Below, piece by piece: positions 18,198-24,418 of a DNA stretch of 26,572 bases. The number at the start of each line of letters is the position of its first letter. The stretch's first letter is position 1. The notes beneath the pieces are model-generated. The model saw only the letters and a list, made by a program, of their open reading frames with translations, ran no database searches and was not told the origin of the DNA. The DNA comes from a virus, in IMG/VR virus record IMGVR_UViG_3300001515_000210, positions 1 to 26,572 of that record, one strand, 5' to 3'. The translations under genes and the position numbers were made by a program.

Positions 18198-18681
18198 TAA
18201 TTTCTTACAAAGGGTTCGGAGAACCCTTAGTTATAGTTTGGTGAGAGTTTGTACACACTAGTACTCTCAAACTAGCTCTTAACAAGGAGTTGGCCAACAG
18301 GACCGACGTACTTATGTGTTCTTAAATTAGAGGCTCCATATCGGAGTGAGCCAGGCCGTCAACTTTGCTTTATGCTCCTGAGAGTTAAAAGAAAGGGGGG
18401 TATGTTTTACAGCATCTTAGGAAACATACGAACCTTCATTAAGGTGGGAGAGTGTAAATGAAAGTAATCCACTCGGAACCTTGGCTTAAGTGGTTACTTA
18501 TACGCACGGTAGCAACCTTTACCGTCTTATGAACCTGGCCCTAGGAAGTTTAGTCTTCGGGCTAGAGATGGCGTATTCATCTTCAACTAATGTGTTAACA
18601 TTCTCAGCATGTAGGTGGGCTCTATTCCTCAAGAGTAAACCCTCCCAAAGACGTTTCACCATCTACATACCGAATTTAAAA
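18190..18681. ncRNA. Candidate large structured non-coding RNA (about 490 nt)
   Basis: This gene-free stretch lies between the SSB gene and the 63-residue gene. Paired arms (+ strand): 18210-18217/18221-18228 (8 bp); 18234-18240/18268-18274 with 18244-18248/18263-18267 (12 bp, one 3-base bulge); 18332-18336/18348-18352; 18400-18407/18422-18429 (8 bp); 18432-18436/18441-18445; 18462-18473/18489-18499 (11 bp, one bulged T); 18506-18511/18520-18525; 18538-18541/18559-18562 with 18545-18548/18555-18558; 18566-18570/18578-18582; 18589-18593/18598-18602; 18609-18617/18657-18668 (9 bp, one bulge) enclosing 18620-18623/18632-18635. A 9-base inverted repeat, 18190-18198/18673-18681, closes the whole. 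The stretch looks richer in G and C than its surroundings. Strand is open: flanking genes read leftward, but a candidate promoter reads rightward. No tRNA, tmRNA, RNase P or group I/II intron core was found. Large phage RNAs such as GOLLD or ROOL are precedents, not matches. Confidence 0.6.
18210..18228 (-). promoter_or_regulatory. Hairpin with GGA loop resembling an N4 vRNAP promoter
   Basis: AAGGGTTCGGAGAACCCTT is a perfect 8-bp stem with a 3-base GGA loop closed by a C-G pair. N4 vRNAP promoters are template-strand hairpins with a 5-7 bp stem and 3-base loop; the P2 promoter as I recall it has CGGAG at the tip. With the + strand as template and the loop-centre G (18219) set to -11, +1 falls on C18208, giving leftward RNA starting with G about 87 bases before the SSB start codon. 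Against this, -8 is T instead of the G seen in N4. It could also just be one stem, or a terminal hairpin, of the structured RNA. Confidence 0.35.
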
Positions 18682-18867
18682 TATAAAGCCTAAATTATGT
18701 AATCCTTGTACTTTATATTGTTGTAGTAAATCTGTAGTTTTGCGTAATAAACACCTTTCTAAGTAATGTACGTATGACTTAGTGTAATCGTTTCCACCTT
18801 TTGCTGCTCTATCTGCATAGTCTTCAGCTAGTGCTTCGCATAATTCTTCTCTAGATAAGTTTTTCAT
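18676..18867 (-). CDS. Small hypothetical protein after RusA
   Basis: 63 residues, ATG at 18867, three bases after the RusA stop, with a weak ribosome binding site inside the RusA end. The chain is helical and charged (MKNLSREELCEALAEDYADR; YVHYLERCLLRKTTDLLQQY), with two Cys and no known motif. Its stop lies within the 9-base repeat that bounds the structured region, so a transcript of this operon would run straight into that element. Function unknown. Confidence 0.6.
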   Translation of the reverse strand: MKNLSREELCEALAEDYADRAAKGGNDYTKSYVHYLERCLLRKTTDLLQQYKVQGLHNLGFIF

Positions 18868-18870
18868 AAT

Positions 18871-19263
18871 CTACTCTTGTATTGGTAAAAACTCACATTG
18901 GATTCTTGGGGTGTTAGACCAAAACATACGGGCACGTAACATTACTACCTGCCTGTCATCTAAATAATATTTCCCGTTTAAGGAATCCATTATGGCTTTA
19001 CAGTAATTATCAATATCTGCATTATTATCACAATATTTACCCAGTTTCGACTCTTTTTTCTTTTTAGACCACGACATAGGGATCTTAACAAAGAAGTCTA
19101 ATTTAGCGTATACGTTGTTCTCTAAAGGTACACAATGTATATCACTTTTAGCTATTTCCATAGCTGCTTTGAATTCTGTATATTTCTTTGGGTAGAAGGT
19201 AGACCATCTAGTCACTCTAGGTCTTGCTGCTGGTACAGGTGTTACATGAAATACTACTTTCAT
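18871..19263 (-). CDS. rusA: RusA-family Holliday junction resolvase
   Basis: 130 residues from ATG 19263, preceded by GAGGAG; a TTG start 18 bases upstream is less likely. RusA enzymes cut four-way DNA junctions as dimers using three Asp residues that bind magnesium. The family signature is clear: PRVTRW near the N-terminus, then DNNADIDNYCKAIMDSLNG (D83, D85) and YLDDRQVVMLRARMFW (D102/D103). The D83 to D102 interval of 19 equals that between D70 and D91 (with D72) in E. coli RusA to within a few residues. Length is normal (E. coli RusA is 120). It overlaps the end of the 69-residue gene by 47 bases. It probably resolves replication or recombination intermediates before packaging. Confidence 0.93.
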   Translation of the reverse strand: MKVVFHVTPVPAARPRVTRWSTFYPKKYTEFKAAMEIAKSDIHCVPLENNVYAKLDFFVKIPMSWSKKKKESKLGKYCDNNADIDNYCKAIMDSLNGKYYLDDRQVVMLRARMFWSNTPRIQCEFLPIQE

Positions 19264-19426
19264 TATTGGTAATCTCCTCAAGAATTTTTAAGCTATCTTG
19301 AATAGGATACTCTTCTTCCCAAACGTCTGCAAGAATAATTCCTACATCCTCATCAAACATATCTTCTGCAGATATACAATATTGTTTACCTGTACCGTCT
19401 GGCCAACAGAATTTGCCTTTGTTCAT
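19217..19426 (-). CDS. Small acidic hypothetical protein overlapping its neighbours
   Basis: 69 residues, ATG at 19426 with GGGAAG upstream. The N-terminal 50 residues look like a real small protein (KFCWPDGTGKQYCISAEDMF, then acidic VWEEEYPIQDSLKILEEI), with a Cys pair ten residues apart. The last 20 residues, within the RusA overlap, are Ser/Thr/Asn-rich and low in information. It overlaps the upstream 45-residue gene by 41 bases and RusA by 47. No known domain. One of the three overlapping genes could be spurious, but all have plausible starts. Confidence 0.5.
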   Translation of the reverse strand: MNKGKFCWPDGTGKQYCISAEDMFDEDVGIILADVWEEEYPIQDSLKILEEITNNESSISCNTCTSSKT

Positions 19427-19523
19427 TTTCTTCCCGCTTAAGCTTACGCAGCTTTTCTAATAAGTTATTTTGTCTAGCTTGTCTATCCCAATAATCCTCA
19501 GGAAGTTCTAGTAGATTGCTCAT
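19386..19523 (-). CDS. 45-residue helical protein
   Basis: Starts at ATG 19523, sharing one base with the TAA of the upstream membrane gene (TAATG), and ends at TAA 19386-19388. The N-terminus is acidic (MSNLLELPEDYWDRQARQ) and the rest is a Lys/Arg/Glu-rich amphipathic helix ending in RRYR. It overlaps the next gene by 41 bases in another frame. Support is the coupled start and protein-like composition; there is no known family. Confidence 0.5.
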   Translation of the reverse strand: MSNLLELPEDYWDRQARQNNLLEKLRKLKREENEQRQILLARRYR

Positions 19524-19846
19524 TAGTATTTGTTTTTGTAAAAATATTTTGACCAAACGACTACACCATTACGTTTAATAACAACTGACTCACAGTACTG
19601 ATTAGCACCGCGTTGCTCTGCGTAGCGTGTGTATACAAAACAATCTCGTACAGTAGGACATAAAAAAGTACCACCGCCACCATATGATTTAGTGACATCC
19701 ATGGTTATAACATCAGCGGGGAATGGTTCATAAGCTTTTGATTTAGTGCTTAAGGTAATTAGTACCAGTAACACAACAGTAATAAATAACCATCTTAGGT
19801 CATAGTCAGGTTCACTCGTAAAAAACTCTTTAATCTTATTTTTCAT
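19523..19846 (-). CDS. Small membrane-anchored or exported protein
   Basis: 107 residues, ATG 19846 with AAAGG six bases upstream. A charged N-terminus (MKNKIKEFFTSEPDYDLR) is followed by a 17-residue apolar helix at about 19-35 (WLFITVVLLVLITL), then a likely extracytoplasmic domain of about 70 residues with a Gly-rich turn (YGGGGTF) and three Cys. A type II single-pass membrane protein or uncleaved signal anchor fits best. Phage accessory genes of this form often act on the host envelope, but no specific function can be read here. Confidence 0.6.
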   Translation of the reverse strand: MKNKIKEFFTSEPDYDLRWLFITVVLLVLITLSTKSKAYEPFPADVITMDVTKSYGGGGTFLCPTVRDCFVYTRYAEQRGANQYCESVVIKRNGVVVWSKYFYKNKY

Positions 19847-19980
19847 TTTTACCTTTGTTATAAATAATTAGTTGGGATCTTCACAGTAGTTATCTTTCAT
19901 TAACACCCAAACCGTAGTATTTGGATAATTAGTTTAAGGCTGCTTCATCAGTGGGACTTCCCCCGTTGCCCTCATTCTTA
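19847..19980. other. 134-base gap with no supported gene
   Basis: Only tiny leftward frames of about 10-13 codons are present, none with clear support. A short G-run and C-run pair (GGGA/TCCC near 19951) could form a weak hairpin. The right part next to 19846 is AT-rich and carries the ribosome binding site of the membrane-anchored protein; it could hold a middle promoter, but I cannot define one. Confidence 0.4.
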
Positions 19981-20391
19981 CTAAATTCTGTTAAATATCT
20001 TCCAAAAACCATCTGGGTCAAAGTACATACGGCGTGTGATGGCCCTACTGGCTATTTTAGAAGATTCACCTTCCACAAATACTTTTGGGCGTAATACCTT
20101 TGCTGCGTCCTTAGACACATGTAATCTAGCCGCTGCACATTGCTTAGTTATGCCTGCTTTTTTTACGATCTCAGGAATGGTCCAAACACTACCATCATCT
20201 AGAATGTAGGATTTAAACTTACCTTTTTTATTGTTCTCGCTTTTAGCAGCGTAAATCAATTTAGGATCGTCTGTTCTGGCTAGTCGACACCTTGCTGTGG
20301 TTATGTGTAAATTAGCTTTGGCTGCGACCTTAGGAGCATTAGTTATAGATCCATCTGAAAGTACGTAGTCTCTTATTTTCCTGTTTCCCAT
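19981..20391 (-). CDS. Tandem HTH-like repeat protein
   Basis: 136 residues built from two copies of a unit of about 43 residues: 8-50 (YVLSDGSITNAPKVAAKANL and on) and 61-103 (SYILDDGSVWTIPEIVKKAG and on). Each begins with a Y-[VI]-L-x-D-G-S strand and turn, continues with a helix, a turn (ANLHIT / AGITKQ) and a second helix ending in A-R-C-R-L / A-A-A-R-L. This reads as two helix-turn-helix units, each preceded by a beta hairpin, so a DNA-binding role is likely. A basic linker (KKGKFK) joins them. The start is four bases after the upstream gene, with a weak ribosome binding site. Repeats of this form also occur in DNA-binding tails of homing nucleases, but no nuclease domain is present. Confidence 0.65.
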   Translation of the reverse strand: MGNRKIRDYVLSDGSITNAPKVAAKANLHITTARCRLARTDDPKLIYAAKSENNKKGKFKSYILDDGSVWTIPEIVKKAGITKQCAAARLHVSKDAAKVLRPKVFVEGESSKIASRAITRRMYFDPDGFWKIFNRI

Positions 20392-20395
20392 AAAA

Positions 20396-20692
20396 CTAAT
20401 CAGTAGGGATTAACCACTGAACACGCCTGTCTATTGTATCTTCTACGGATTTCAATAAGTTATGAGTTTTTAGCTCAATAACTGCTCGTTTAATGGTTGA
20501 GTGGGACTTATTAGCAAAATAACTGTGCTGACGTATATTTGAAATATTTGCTTTACTAGCTGCTGCAAATATGTAAATGTCTTCAGCTGTTTCAGAAAGG
20601 TTATATTCACCTATAGCTGAAGCTACCTCAGCTCTAATTAGTTGTTTTTTCCGCCACGTCTGTGCGGCATTTTCTAACATATGTTTTAACAT
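20396..20692 (-). CDS. Winged-helix DNA-binding protein
   Basis: 98 residues. The ATG at 20692 shares one base with the upstream stop (TAATG). After an N-terminal helix rich in Lys/Arg (TWRKKQLIRAEVASAI), residues about 52-96 follow the winged-helix pattern: a helix (ANISNIRQH), a recognition helix (SHSTIKRAVIELKTHNLL) and a wing (SVEDTIDRRVQWLIP). It may regulate phage transcription or bind replication intermediates. Its target is unknown. It lies beside another HTH-type gene, which makes a small regulatory pair. Confidence 0.65.
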   Translation of the reverse strand: MLKHMLENAAQTWRKKQLIRAEVASAIGEYNLSETAEDIYIFAAASKANISNIRQHSYFANKSHSTIKRAVIELKTHNLLKSVEDTIDRRVQWLIPTD

Positions 20693-20853
20693 TATTTATT
20701 CTCAAATTGTATTACTGCTTCGATACTGTCTGGAGACTCTATATGACGTCCTTCTTTATCTACCACAGCTATTAGTGTGCAATTTAGTTCAGGTGTGTTT
20801 TTATCCAACATCTCAACTAAAGTTTTGATTGTTACTAGTTTAGTATCGTTCAT
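20692..20853 (-). CDS. 53-residue hypothetical protein
   Basis: ATG at 20853 has a strong GGAGA site five bases upstream, and the TAA (20692-20694) overlaps the next gene's ATG by one base. The protein has a helix (VTIKTLVEMLDKN) followed by a strand-turn-strand segment (LIAVVDKEGRHIES) and a short helix. This looks like a compact alpha/beta mini-protein. The family is not recognised. Good start context and coupling make it likely to be expressed. Confidence 0.6.
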   Translation of the reverse strand: MNDTKLVTIKTLVEMLDKNTPELNCTLIAVVDKEGRHIESPDSIEAVIQFENK

Positions 20854-20981
20854 TTTTTCTCCGTAATTTGGTAGGTAAGTTAATGTCCATACCTATGACA
20901 TGCCTCTTAAGTTTACTTCGTAATACCCTCCCAGAGATTACAGGCTAAACCATGTGCTTACACATAAACACCTACACCCCT
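20854..20981. other. 128-base gap with several short stems
   Basis: No gene is supported. Read leftward, this 5' leader of the 53-residue gene can form ATGTC/GACAT around a 9-base loop (near 20890-20910), GTAAT/ATTAC enclosing CTC/GAG (near 20920-20942), and ATGTG/CACAT with a 4-base loop (near 20951-20964). A leader RNA, processing site or middle promoter region is possible. Each stem is short and could be chance. Confidence 0.35.
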
Positions 20982-21182
20982 TCACGAGTGTTTTTTGAGA
21001 GGTGTACCATTCAGTTGTACGTAAGTATCATATAAATACCTTGTTACATCCATGTACACCTCATCATAGTTGTTTAAGTCAATTATTTGACCTAAAACGT
21101 CTTTAGGGAGATCACTTTCGTGAGTACAGTAGTTATACCTATTAAGTATTTGCTTCTGTTTTTTGTTTAATGCTCTAGGCAT
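20982..21182 (-). CDS. Small conserved-looking protein in the replication operon
   Basis: 66 residues; its ATG (21182) overlaps the end of the ATPase gene by 8 bases. The N-terminus is basic and helical (MPRALNKKQKQILNRYNY), the middle acidic (DVLGQIIDLNNYDEVYMDV), and the tail basic (LKKHS). No motif is recognised. Overlap with the ATPase gene implies coupled translation and perhaps a partner role in replication or recombination. Confidence 0.6.
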   Translation of the reverse strand: MPRALNKKQKQILNRYNYCTHESDLPKDVLGQIIDLNNYDEVYMDVTRYLYDTYVQLNGTPLKKHS

Positions 21183-21894
21183 CGTAGTAAGTGTGTAATT
21201 TATCTAGCACATGCTGTAAGTTATTATCAACATAGGTTTCTTCAATACCCCACATACGCATAGGACTTCTAATACGCTCATTTACAGTGTCTTTTGTTAG
21301 ACGTGTCTGATACACGTATTTAAATCCAAGTAACTCCTCTTCATCGTTAACCTTGAGCATTTTAGATTTAGAATCTTCAATACTTTTTAAAGGTAATTTC
21401 TTACATGCGATCACCGTACTAAAAAAGCTCTCAATACCTGTGTTCATTAAAGAACCTTTAACTTTAACCATAGTTTCATTTACCATTTCAGATTCATTAA
21501 ATACATCTGATGTATGTGCAATGAAAATGATGTTCTTGTTAGAGTTGGCTACATTTTGTGCCATCAGATTCTTTAAGAACTGGGCATAGCTACCCCAGGC
21601 TTTCATCGTATTAGATGAAGTTAGCACTTTGGTACTTTCAAACATATCCATTAGGTATGTCAAACTATCGATGACGATAGTGTGAATGTCACCATTATCT
21701 TGTACTGAGTCAATAGCATCAGGCACATCTGTAGGATCCGTAATTGTATATTCTTGAAATTTAGAGTTGAAAGGTAACTTCTTATTGTTTTCACAATTTA
21801 AGTACATTACCCCTTTTGGGTTTTTGATATCAACCAAACTGGCTGATTTTCCTGTTGCGGATTTACCGCATAACAATACTAGGTTGTTATTCAT
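21175..21894 (-). CDS. RecA-like/Sak4-type P-loop ATPase
   Basis: 239 residues. Walker A is GKSATGKS (10-17) at the very N-terminus; Walker B is IHTIVIDSLTYL with D76; a polar segment NIIFIAHTSDVF (about 121-132) fits the sensor strand with His. This is the compact RecA-like core of AAA_24/Sak4 single-strand annealing or recombination ATPases, and N4-like phages carry such a gene between the primase and SSB genes. It lacks the long C-terminal part of RecA. ATG 21894 follows AAGGAGAG and overlaps the helicase-primase gene by 8 bases. It likely acts on single-stranded DNA with SSB; the exact role (recombinase or replication loader) is inferred. Confidence 0.82.
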   Translation of the reverse strand: MNNNLVLLCGKSATGKSASLVDIKNPKGVMYLNCENNKKLPFNSKFQEYTITDPTDVPDAIDSVQDNGDIHTIVIDSLTYLMDMFESTKVLTSSNTMKAWGSYAQFLKNLMAQNVANSNKNIIFIAHTSDVFNESEMVNETMVKVKGSLMNTGIESFFSTVIACKKLPLKSIEDSKSKMLKVNDEEELLGFKYVYQTRLTKDTVNERIRSPMRMWGIEETYVDNNLQHVLDKLHTYYDA

Positions 21895-24037
21895 GCATAC
21901 TCTCCTTTTGAATCATCTTTCTCGATATTGAGATTTGTATCTTTGTGTCTAGTTCTTCCCTGGTCAATGGATCAGGTAACTTATCATTAAAGCCATGAAG
22001 CTTAGACATAATAAAGTCTAGAGGTAGTTCATTATCTACCAACATAAAACCATAACGGATAACCATAGTGGCTCTGTTGCCTACTTCAATACGTGAAGCA
22101 AACCACCTTTCCATATTATCCATACCTTTAGCATCTAACAGGATCTTTTCCTGCTCCATAGCTTTTTTAGTCTGAGGTATAAATAACGTAGCATCAATTA
22201 ATTCACCTGTGTTGAAGTGACATTCTCCATTATGGGACATCCACTTACGTGCAATATCTTTAGTAGCTGTGTCAGTTTCGAAAGGTAACCAATTAAACAC
22301 ATTCTCCATAAATTTTGAATAGTCCTTAGGACTTAACTTAATGTAGTGAGACATAGGCAATATAACTCTAAATCGGTGCTTATCTTCAGTGTGTCGTTTT
22401 GTAGTTGCGTACATCGCTGTGAAGTCGCTTAACAGCTCCATAGCTGTATTAACGCTTGTACCGCTATCAATGTCTAAGATTAGTAGGTCAAAGCCTGGAA
22501 TAGCTTTCTCTGATGATCTGTAACCATCTAAGAAGTTGTGAGCTGTGTAATGGTGTCCTGTAGTACATACTAGGTTATTTAATGCGCTAAACGCACCAAC
22601 ACCCTCAACGTAACCTGTAGTGATATCAGTACTATAACTAACATGTACGTTATCTAGGTCAGTCTCTTGTAGAGCTTCTCCTGATAAGAACTCAATGTCA
22701 TCCACGTAGGTTTTACGAATAATAATATTATTCTTATACCCATACGCAATTGCCAGTTTCAACATTTCTTTCTTTTGGGATTCCTGCCCTTTATAAAATG
22801 GCAGTTCCTCTACAAGATCAACTTGAGTAATCTCACGCCCCACATCAGCAATGTATCTAGCTAATCTAGCATAAGGCCCTTCTTTACACATAATGCGTTT
22901 GAAATGCTCACCTGAGTCTTCGACTAGTTGTATAGCACTGTCTAGATGTTCCTTAGCAATTACAGAGGATCCTTCAGCAAAAGCATAAGCTCCTGCTAAC
23001 TTTAAAGCTTTATAGTATCTGTGTGCGAGTTCAGCCTTCTGGGTTTCTTCATGAGGTTTAAGATCTCTGGATAAACTTTCGCAGGTTATTTTATATTGCA
23101 GTAAGTGTATGGTATCTACCTTACTCATAGTAAGCACAGTATTAAACTTAGCCCTGTCTGCAAGATTAGTTATGAGACTTTCAATACGTAAAGTATCTTT
23201 AGATACATTGGTATTAGTTAAGGCATCATACAACTCTTCAGCTGTTTGCTGGTGTACATTATTGACTGTGGTGTCATAGCCAAATAACATTCTACGAGCA
23301 TAGCCCGTTTCCAGCATTTGTTTGAATTCGTCTTCTACTCGACTACCATCAAGTAATTTAGTAGGAGTACCAAATAACATCATGTTGGTAGGAGTTCTAC
23401 CTGTAAGCTCTTCCCCACGCTTATTATCAGCAGTATTCTTTGTTAATTTCTGTTTAACTTTACCTACATCATAAAGTTCTAAAAAGGTATTTAGCATTTC
23501 AGCATTGTTAGTTAGGTTAGACCCTACCTCATCCAATTCTAGATTCATAGATCCACAATTAGACATAAGCAATTTTTGTCTCATCTGCTTTACAGCTGGG
23601 GATGTTCCACTATCAAAACTGAATGCTAGATTGCCGAGTGCGTCATATTCTTTTTGCACATCTGTCATAGCCTCTTCTTGTGACAATTCAGGATCTCTAG
23701 CAGCTCTTAAATTAGCTAATATAGATAACTCATTAGCACTTTCTTCAGGCAAGATATGTGTCAAAAAGTTTAATCTGAAACCCTCAATAATATCTTCTTC
23801 AATAATGTTAGTTGAAAAACCCTTACCAGCTCCAGAGGGCATTAAGTTTAATACATAGGTATTAACTGGGATGACACCTCTATCTTTAGTTTCAATGTTA
23901 CAACGCATCATAGATGCTACTTTTGAAAGATAGTATGCTACTAAAATTCGGAAGAAGTGTCTATTCTGCGACTGAGTTTTAGCGACAAGAATATCGACTA
24001 TCTCTTCAGATAATTTATTATATTTAGGATCGTCCAT
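21887..24037 (-). CDS. Replicative helicase-primase (P-loop ATPase plus AEP-like primase)
   Basis: 716 residues. The N-terminal half is a P-loop ATPase of the phage helicase kind: Walker A PSGAGKGFS (67-75), Walker B NLELDEVGS (165-173) and a probable arginine finger GYARRMLFG (245-253). The C-terminal part has the pattern of archaeo-eukaryotic primases: LLILDIDSGT with D522-x-D524, YATTKRHTEDKHRFRVILP (about 543-561) with His and Arg, and DTATKDIARKW (589-599). N4 gp42, called a primase, has a matching place and length as I recall. The order helicase then primase is the reverse of T7 gp4. The start has a weak ribosome binding site, three bases after the HTH gene. It would unwind the fork and make primers for the family A polymerase. 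Confidence 0.8.
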   Translation of the reverse strand: MDDPKYNKLSEEIVDILVAKTQSQNRHFFRILVAYYLSKVASMMRCNIETKDRGVIPVNTYVLNLMPSGAGKGFSTNIIEEDIIEGFRLNFLTHILPEESANELSILANLRAARDPELSQEEAMTDVQKEYDALGNLAFSFDSGTSPAVKQMRQKLLMSNCGSMNLELDEVGSNLTNNAEMLNTFLELYDVGKVKQKLTKNTADNKRGEELTGRTPTNMMLFGTPTKLLDGSRVEDEFKQMLETGYARRMLFGYDTTVNNVHQQTAEELYDALTNTNVSKDTLRIESLITNLADRAKFNTVLTMSKVDTIHLLQYKITCESLSRDLKPHEETQKAELAHRYYKALKLAGAYAFAEGSSVIAKEHLDSAIQLVEDSGEHFKRIMCKEGPYARLARYIADVGREITQVDLVEELPFYKGQESQKKEMLKLAIAYGYKNNIIIRKTYVDDIEFLSGEALQETDLDNVHVSYSTDITTGYVEGVGAFSALNNLVCTTGHHYTAHNFLDGYRSSEKAIPGFDLLILDIDSGTSVNTAMELLSDFTAMYATTKRHTEDKHRFRVILPMSHYIKLSPKDYSKFMENVFNWLPFETDTATKDIARKWMSHNGECHFNTGELIDATLFIPQTKKAMEQEKILLDAKGMDNMERWFASRIEVGNRATMVIRYGFMLVDNELPLDFIMSKLHGFNDKLPDPLTREELDTKIQISISRKMIQKESMHE

Positions 24038-24040
24038 AAT

Positions 24041-24418
24041 TTAGTAGTCTAGTGATTTAAAATATTCAGTATTTCTTGATACAACATTACGCCAGGTAGT
24101 TGTTGATTTACTAAGACCGAATTCTTGATTCATCCTTTCACCGAATTGATCATCAAATAAATGAGGATTAGCTTTACGCATTTGTTTAACTAGAGCACAT
24201 TGCTTGACTGTGAGTCGAGTTGTATCTCGTCTCTTACGTTTAGTTTTAATTTTAGGTTTTTCTTTAGTCATACTTTTTAGTGTGGCTATAGTGGTACCTA
24301 GTTTATCTGAAGGTATGATAACTGTGCTTTTAGGAGTATTTAGATGTGCATCAATATCTAATGCAACATTTTCACAAAATATAGCTAGATGTTTTAGTAA
24401 TTTAGCGTCTAAATTCAT
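24041..24418 (-). CDS. Basic HTH-type protein
   Basis: 125 residues from ATG 24418, which overlaps the nuclease stop as ATGA; an upstream in-frame start would lie inside the nuclease gene and is not favoured. Residues 52-69 are strongly basic (EKPKIKTKRKRRDTTR), and 69-125 form a helix-turn-helix-like domain (LTVKQCALVKQMRKAN; FGLSKSTTTWRNVVSRN). It likely binds DNA or RNA. Its place between the nuclease and the helicase-primase suggests a replication accessory role, but the function is not known. Confidence 0.6.
   Translation of the reverse strand: MNLDAKLLKHLAIFCENVALDIDAHLNTPKSTVIIPSDKLGTTIATLKSMTKEKPKIKTKRKRRDTTRLTVKQCALVKQMRKANPHLFDDQFGERMNQEFGLSKSTTTWRNVVSRNTEYFKSLDY

Noticed and set aside
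18190-18681. tRNA, tmRNA, RNase P RNA or self-splicing intron
   Set aside because: GGTTC and T-arm-like strings occur, but no full cloverleaf, no tmRNA or RNase P core strings and no group I or domain V core could be found; the stretch also does not interrupt a gene.
18490-18693. 67-codon + strand frame in the structured region
   Set aside because: No ribosome binding site and no protein-like pattern; the same bases form several perfect stems, which fits an RNA better.
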